Notes under the pieces: model-generated | Databases searched by the model: none | Told to the model about the DNA's origin: nothing | What the model saw: the letters and a program-made list of their open reading frames with translations, nothing else | Shown: positions 6,556-9,464 of the stretch, in pieces | Numbering within the stretch: position 1 is the first letter of the stretch | Layout: the number at the start of each line of letters is the position of its first letter | Made by a program: the position numbers and the translations under genes | NCBI GenBank assembly: GCA_900766825.1 | Contig: CAAFWU010000080.1 | Coordinates: forward strand, 1 to 9,464 | DNA length: 9,464 nucleotides | Origin: Bacteroidales bacterium | Lineage (GTDB): Bacteria > Bacteroidota > Bacteroidia > Bacteroidales > Marinilabiliaceae | Reading direction: 5' to 3'

Positions 6556-7923
6556 TTAGAATGAGATGACGGTGCGCAGCTGGAATGTGCTGAAGTCGAT
6601 GCCATCGGGTCGGGCATCCTTAAGGCTCTTGCCATGGAGGGTTATCTGGCCTTTGGAGTCGGCATATTTGTCGTTGTCCATATATGTGTAGCTGAGTCCG
6701 AGGGCAATGTTGCTGATGGGGTACCAATTGAGCATGGCGCTGTAGCTTGTGGCCTCACCGCCTGTTATGTAGGCTCGGCTGTCGTGCCAATCGTTCATGT
6801 TGATGTTGCTCACACGAGCAGCTACCTCAAGGTTGCCACCCTTGCGACGGGTCTCCATGGGGCCAAACTCGGCATCCTCTTTAGAATAGGTACGGTTCTG
6901 ACCAAGAATCATATAGGAGGCCTGAACATACCAGCCGTTCAGTTCGGCATTCTCAAGGTCAATCTTCTCGCTGCCTTGATAGGCATAGCGACTCACGGTG
7001 TTGAAGATATACTCGCCATAGGCCAAGAACTTGCGGTAACGGAAACCAATCTCGTAGCCGAGAGTCAAGTAGCTATCTACATTGGGAATCTCGGCCTGAA
7101 CGAAGCGGCGATGATCTACACGACTCTCGGGAAGGGTGCGGAAAAGAACGGTGCGGTCGTCGAGACCAGATTGGGTTGGCTTCTGCCAATTGGCATAGCC
7201 ACCAATGTGAACGGTCATGTTTTGTGTATTCACAGGGCTAATGGCAGCACGTGTGGCAATGGCCAGACCGTCGTTGCCTCGGTTACGCTCTTTTTGCACA
7301 ATGTCAATGCTTCGCCCAAAGATGCCAACCGATGCCCACCATATCTTACCCCAGCCTGTGCCCGCAATGCCCAATCGCCGGCCATCGGCATAGGCTTCAA
7401 CGGGCATAGGTCGCTCGGCAGCCATAAGGTACTTGGAGCTCGTGACGCGCTCAATGCTCATGGGCACCTTGAAGTTACCCATCTTGACGTTGACGTGGTC
7501 GTTGAACCTATAGCCAAGATAGAGGTCCTTGATTTCTACTTCGTTATTGGCAAAATCGAGGTCGAGTTCGGCAAACCATTTCTCGAAGAGTGTTGCCTTG
7601 ATGCCAAAGCGAGCCCTACGGACAATGGTTCCGTTGCTGAAGCGAAAATGGGTATCGTCGTCCTCGAGGTCTTTGTTGACCTTAGATGTCAGGTCGTCCA
7701 CACTCTCGGTGGGCTTATAGATGGCGGACTCGAGATTTATGCGGTTATCCAACCAAAGATGGAAATTCTCGTTTGGACCTGCGAAATGCAGTTTGCCTCC
7801 TTGAAAGAAGACTCTTGCGTCAGTCTTTTGCTTATTGTCTGTCGTCTCATCTCTCGTAACTTCCTGAGCTACAGCTTGTAGTGAGAAAGCCACGCAAGTT
7901 AAAATGAGTAAAAACTTATTCAT
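6556..7923 (-). CDS. OprO/OprP-family (phosphate-selective-type) outer-membrane porin
   Basis: A 455-residue outer-membrane beta-barrel. The signal peptide covers residues 1-19 (LILTCVAFSLQAVA, cut before Gln20). The mature protein has the features of the OprO/OprP family: FHLWLDNRINLESAIY (54-69), RRARFGIKATLFEKWFAELDLDFAN (102-126, Arg-rich start then barrel strands), KDLYLGYRF (132-140) and KMGNFKVPMSIER (147-159). Repeated aromatic strands follow (YEIGFRYRKFLAYGEYIF, MLNWYPISNIALGLSYTYM), ending in RTVISF with the C-terminal Phe used in barrel assembly. Family members form anion or phosphate channels, but in Bacteroidetes the substrate is usually untested, so phosphate is only suggested by family. 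It is the first gene of a three-gene operon. No Shine-Dalgarno site precedes the ATG at 7923, as is normal in this phylum. Confidence 0.92.
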   Translation of the reverse strand: MNKFLLILTCVAFSLQAVAQEVTRDETTDNKQKTDARVFFQGGKLHFAGPNENFHLWLDNRINLESAIYKPTESVDDLTSKVNKDLEDDDTHFRFSNGTIVRRARFGIKATLFEKWFAELDLDFANNEVEIKDLYLGYRFNDHVNVKMGNFKVPMSIERVTSSKYLMAAERPMPVEAYADGRRLGIAGTGWGKIWWASVGIFGRSIDIVQKERNRGNDGLAIATRAAISPVNTQNMTVHIGGYANWQKPTQSGLDDRTVLFRTLPESRVDHRRFVQAEIPNVDSYLTLGYEIGFRYRKFLAYGEYIFNTVSRYAYQGSEKIDLENAELNGWYVQASYMILGQNRTYSKEDAEFGPMETRRKGGNLEVAARVSNINMNDWHDSRAYITGGEATSYSAMLNWYPISNIALGLSYTYMDNDKYADSKGQITLHGKSLKDARPDGIDFSTFQLRTVISF

Positions 7924-8070
7924 TCACACTAACATTTAAAACTTTCTGCAAGAGTAGTGTCGCGATGTTTCAAGCGTGTTATACAACTATTACAATCTCC
8001 CCTACCCTACTATGGCTTTAAGCTTTTTTACCGATTGGTGTTCATTGCAATGTTGTAGAGAAAACAGCAA

Positions 8071-8108
8071 AAGAGCGCACGACAAGAATATTCTTGTTGT
8101 ACGCCCTT
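8071..8108. repeat. Long imperfect inverted repeat centred on a 16-base palindrome
   Basis: GCGCACGACAAGAAT (8075-8089) and ATTCTTGTTGTACGC (8090-8104) are complementary with no spacer except at two positions, one of which is a G-U pair in plus-strand RNA. AAG/CTT extends it to 8071-8108 after a mismatch. The core ACAAGAATATTCTTGT is a perfect palindrome. It could be an operator or, on the minus strand where TCTTTTGCTGTTTT follows, a terminator. Confidence 0.6.
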
Positions 8109-8141
8109 GAGGAACTTTATAATTCTCAATTTTATGTCAAT

Positions 8142-8149
8142 GGGGGGGG
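8142..8149. repeat. G8 homopolymer tract upstream of the porin operon
   Basis: Eight consecutive G residues lie in AT-rich non-coding sequence about 220 bases before the porin start. Such tracts can change length by slippage. Phase variation is only a possibility here, since no promoter is identified around the tract. Confidence 0.4.
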
Positions 8150-8357
8150 ACTTTTACTTCTTCCAGCAACTAATCAACCTCCTTGACGTTCTCAAGATAT
8201 GAAAATAAACTCAGTTAGCATGAAACAATGGCAAATGGTCTTTTGTAACTAACTAATTGTATTACATTCAATTTTATAGACATTACTCAACTCGGCAATT
8301 GAGATTGCAGAATTGCACAAACACATTAAATCAAAACACAAGCCTCTAAAATTCGCT

Positions 8358-8380
8358 TTTAAGACAGTTTCTGTCTTAAA
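8358..8380 (-). terminator. Perfect 10-bp hairpin directly after the DUF4143 stop codon
   Basis: TTTAAGACAG (8358-8367) and CTGTCTTAAA (8371-8380) pair perfectly around a three-base loop, starting at the base after the TAA stop. The downstream minus-strand sequence (AGCGAATTTTAG) has only a short T run, so it may act as an RNA 3'-end stabiliser as much as a terminator. Confidence 0.55.
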
Positions 8381-9464
8381 TTATAATAATGGTGTCATAT
8401 AGGCAGGCAACATCAACACATTGCCATCTTTTTGCAGATCCTTAGTATAGAGTAAATATGGTTGACCTAATCTGTCAGCATACTTTGCGCAAAAGGCATC
8501 TAGCGAAGCATGAGTCTTATATCCAGAGGACTTAACCTCAATTGGACATAACTTATTTCCTCTAGATAAAAGGAAATCCACTTCGTAGGAATGAGACTCA
8601 TCTTTAGGAAATGTATAGTAAAACAATTTGTTACCAGAAGCTCGCAACATTTGAGCGATAAGGTTTTCATATACATATCCCAAATTAGCCGTCAGTTTGT
8701 CATTAAGCAGTTTTTGATAGATAATATTTTCTGTAAAATCCTTATCCCAAAATGCGAGACTAACAAATAGACCTGTATCGCCAACAAACAGTTTGTACTT
8801 ATTATAGTCGGCATTCAGCGACATTCCCACATTAGGGTCATCAGCATGATATGCCACGTTCACTGTTTTACTATCCTCAAGGCAAAGTATCATCTCTTCT
8901 ATTCGTCCATTTGCAATGTTGCCCACGACAGCAGAAGTTCGATAGCGCATTAAATTGCGGCTCAACTGAGAAGGGATAGCCATAAAAAGTCTCGAGAGCT
9001 TACCAGTTGGGTCAATTTTTCTAAAATCGTCGGCATAAAGTTGCAAAATCTGGCGTTTAACCATATCAATATGCTGAAGATTATTGGAGTCCAAATAAGC
9101 ATTGACAGCCTGGGGCATTCCCCCTACCAACATATACAACCTTAAATCACGCATTTTCTGTCGGTTGAGCCCATCACCCAAAGCAGCTCGCTTATCTAAG
9201 AGCTTACGCATTAAGGGCATTGTCACATCATCACCCAAAGCCCACCTAAACTCCTCATAATCCATAGGGAACATCTCTAAACGATATTCTTCACTTGGAA
9301 TGGAAATATCTTTTGTATTCTTCCTAATACTGATAAGTGAACCTGTTTCAATATAATCATAACGACCATCTTTGACTAGATATTTAACTAAAGTTTCGCA
9401 AGTGACTCTATCGACAAGTCATAGGTTAAAATGATATAAAAAAAGAAGGCTAAAGGGTTGGTTA
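8381..9464 (-). pseudogene. AAA-type ATPase with DUF4143 domain, 5' part frame-broken, runs off right edge
   Basis: The frame is open from 9418 down to the TAA at 8381. Homology to this common Bacteroidetes ATPase family begins well before the first ATG (9274): the codons upstream read KYLVKDGRYDYIETGSL and then SIRKNTKDISIPSEEYRLE, with no ATG, GTG or TTG among them and a TGA at 9419-9421. One frame over, the residues SLAK (about 9396-9407) fit the family's 'PLARQAIKYLVKD' if a single base is missing near 9391-9397. This points to a frameshift, so the Walker A region is separated from the rest. From the ATG at 9274 (297 residues), the DUF4143 part has FVGDTGLF (163-170) and a nuclease-fold-like motif with Glu203, EVD (231-233) and IEVKSS (245-250). 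The family's cellular role is poorly known. A sequencing error could mimic the break. The gene is strongly AT-rich. Confidence 0.75.

Larger units (their letters stand above)
7924..8380. other. Gene-free 457-base gap upstream of the porin operon
   Basis: I see no credible gene here. The gap must hold the porin operon promoter, but no clean TAnnTTTG box is found on the minus strand. Visible structures are the 10-base palindrome CATTGCAATG (8043-8052, about 120 bases before the porin ATG), the long dyad at 8071-8108, the G8 tract at 8142-8149 and the hairpin at 8358-8380 that follows the DUF4143 remnant. Confidence 0.6.

Noticed and set aside
6634..7881. 415-codon open frame on the plus strand opposite the porin
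   Set aside because: It is antisense to a porin with signal peptide and C-terminal Phe. Its translation is low-complexity Val/Ala/Gly-rich without any recognisable family, as expected from GC-rich codons read backwards.
8281..8325. CTCAA/TTGAG inverted repeat in the porin upstream gap
   Set aside because: The five-base arms with an eight-base loop are within what AT-rich sequence gives by chance.

Overview
The window looks like a Bacteroidales chromosome, most likely Prevotella or a close relative. The clues are a glycoside hydrolase family 95 enzyme, an OprO/OprP-type outer-membrane porin ending in Phe, a lipoprotein with an acidic patch after the lipid cysteine (the Bacteroidetes surface-export pattern), and a secreted protein ending in the 'YDLxG ... 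GIYIxxGKKxxxK' tail common in Prevotella. AT-rich leaders without Shine-Dalgarno sequences fit as well. No RNA genes, CRISPR arrays or transposases were seen.

Layout. (1) Positions 2-1339, plus strand: the C-terminal 445 residues of a GH95 alpha-L-fucosidase-type enzyme that enters from the left edge. (2) A bidirectional hairpin terminator at 1363-1397 separates it from the convergent minus-strand unit. (3) Positions 1445-4806, minus strand: a two-gene AT-rich unit. The first gene encodes a 743-residue fusion of a RecQ-type helicase with a ComFC-like phosphoribosyltransferase. The second encodes a divergent DprA-like protein that starts inside an ATGA stop/start overlap behind a strong GGAGG site. 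(4) A leader of about 235 bases with a bulged hairpin, then a GC-rich terminator belonging to the next unit. (5) Positions 5100-7923, minus strand: a GC-richer envelope operon of porin, lamin-tail-domain lipoprotein and secreted protein. (6) A 457-base gap with a long imperfect dyad, a G8 tract and no gene. (7) Positions 8381-9464, minus strand: the C-terminal part of an AAA/DUF4143 ATPase gene whose reading frame is broken near the right edge.

The most interesting part is region 3. A PRTase paired with a DprA-like protein is the gene combination I remember from ShosTA, an anti-phage toxin-antitoxin-like system. Here the PRTase is covalently joined to a RecQ helicase. The same combination of helicase, ComFC-type PRTase and DprA echoes the natural transformation machinery (ComFA, ComFC, DprA). 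I infer a DNA-sensing defence module, or less likely a DNA-uptake or recombination module. The fusion keeps its helicase motifs and its PRPP-binding Asp pair, but three of the four usual RecQ zinc cysteines are replaced. Base composition of this unit and of the DUF4143 remnant is visibly lower in GC than the GH95 gene and the porin operon, which supports acquisition as accessory DNA.
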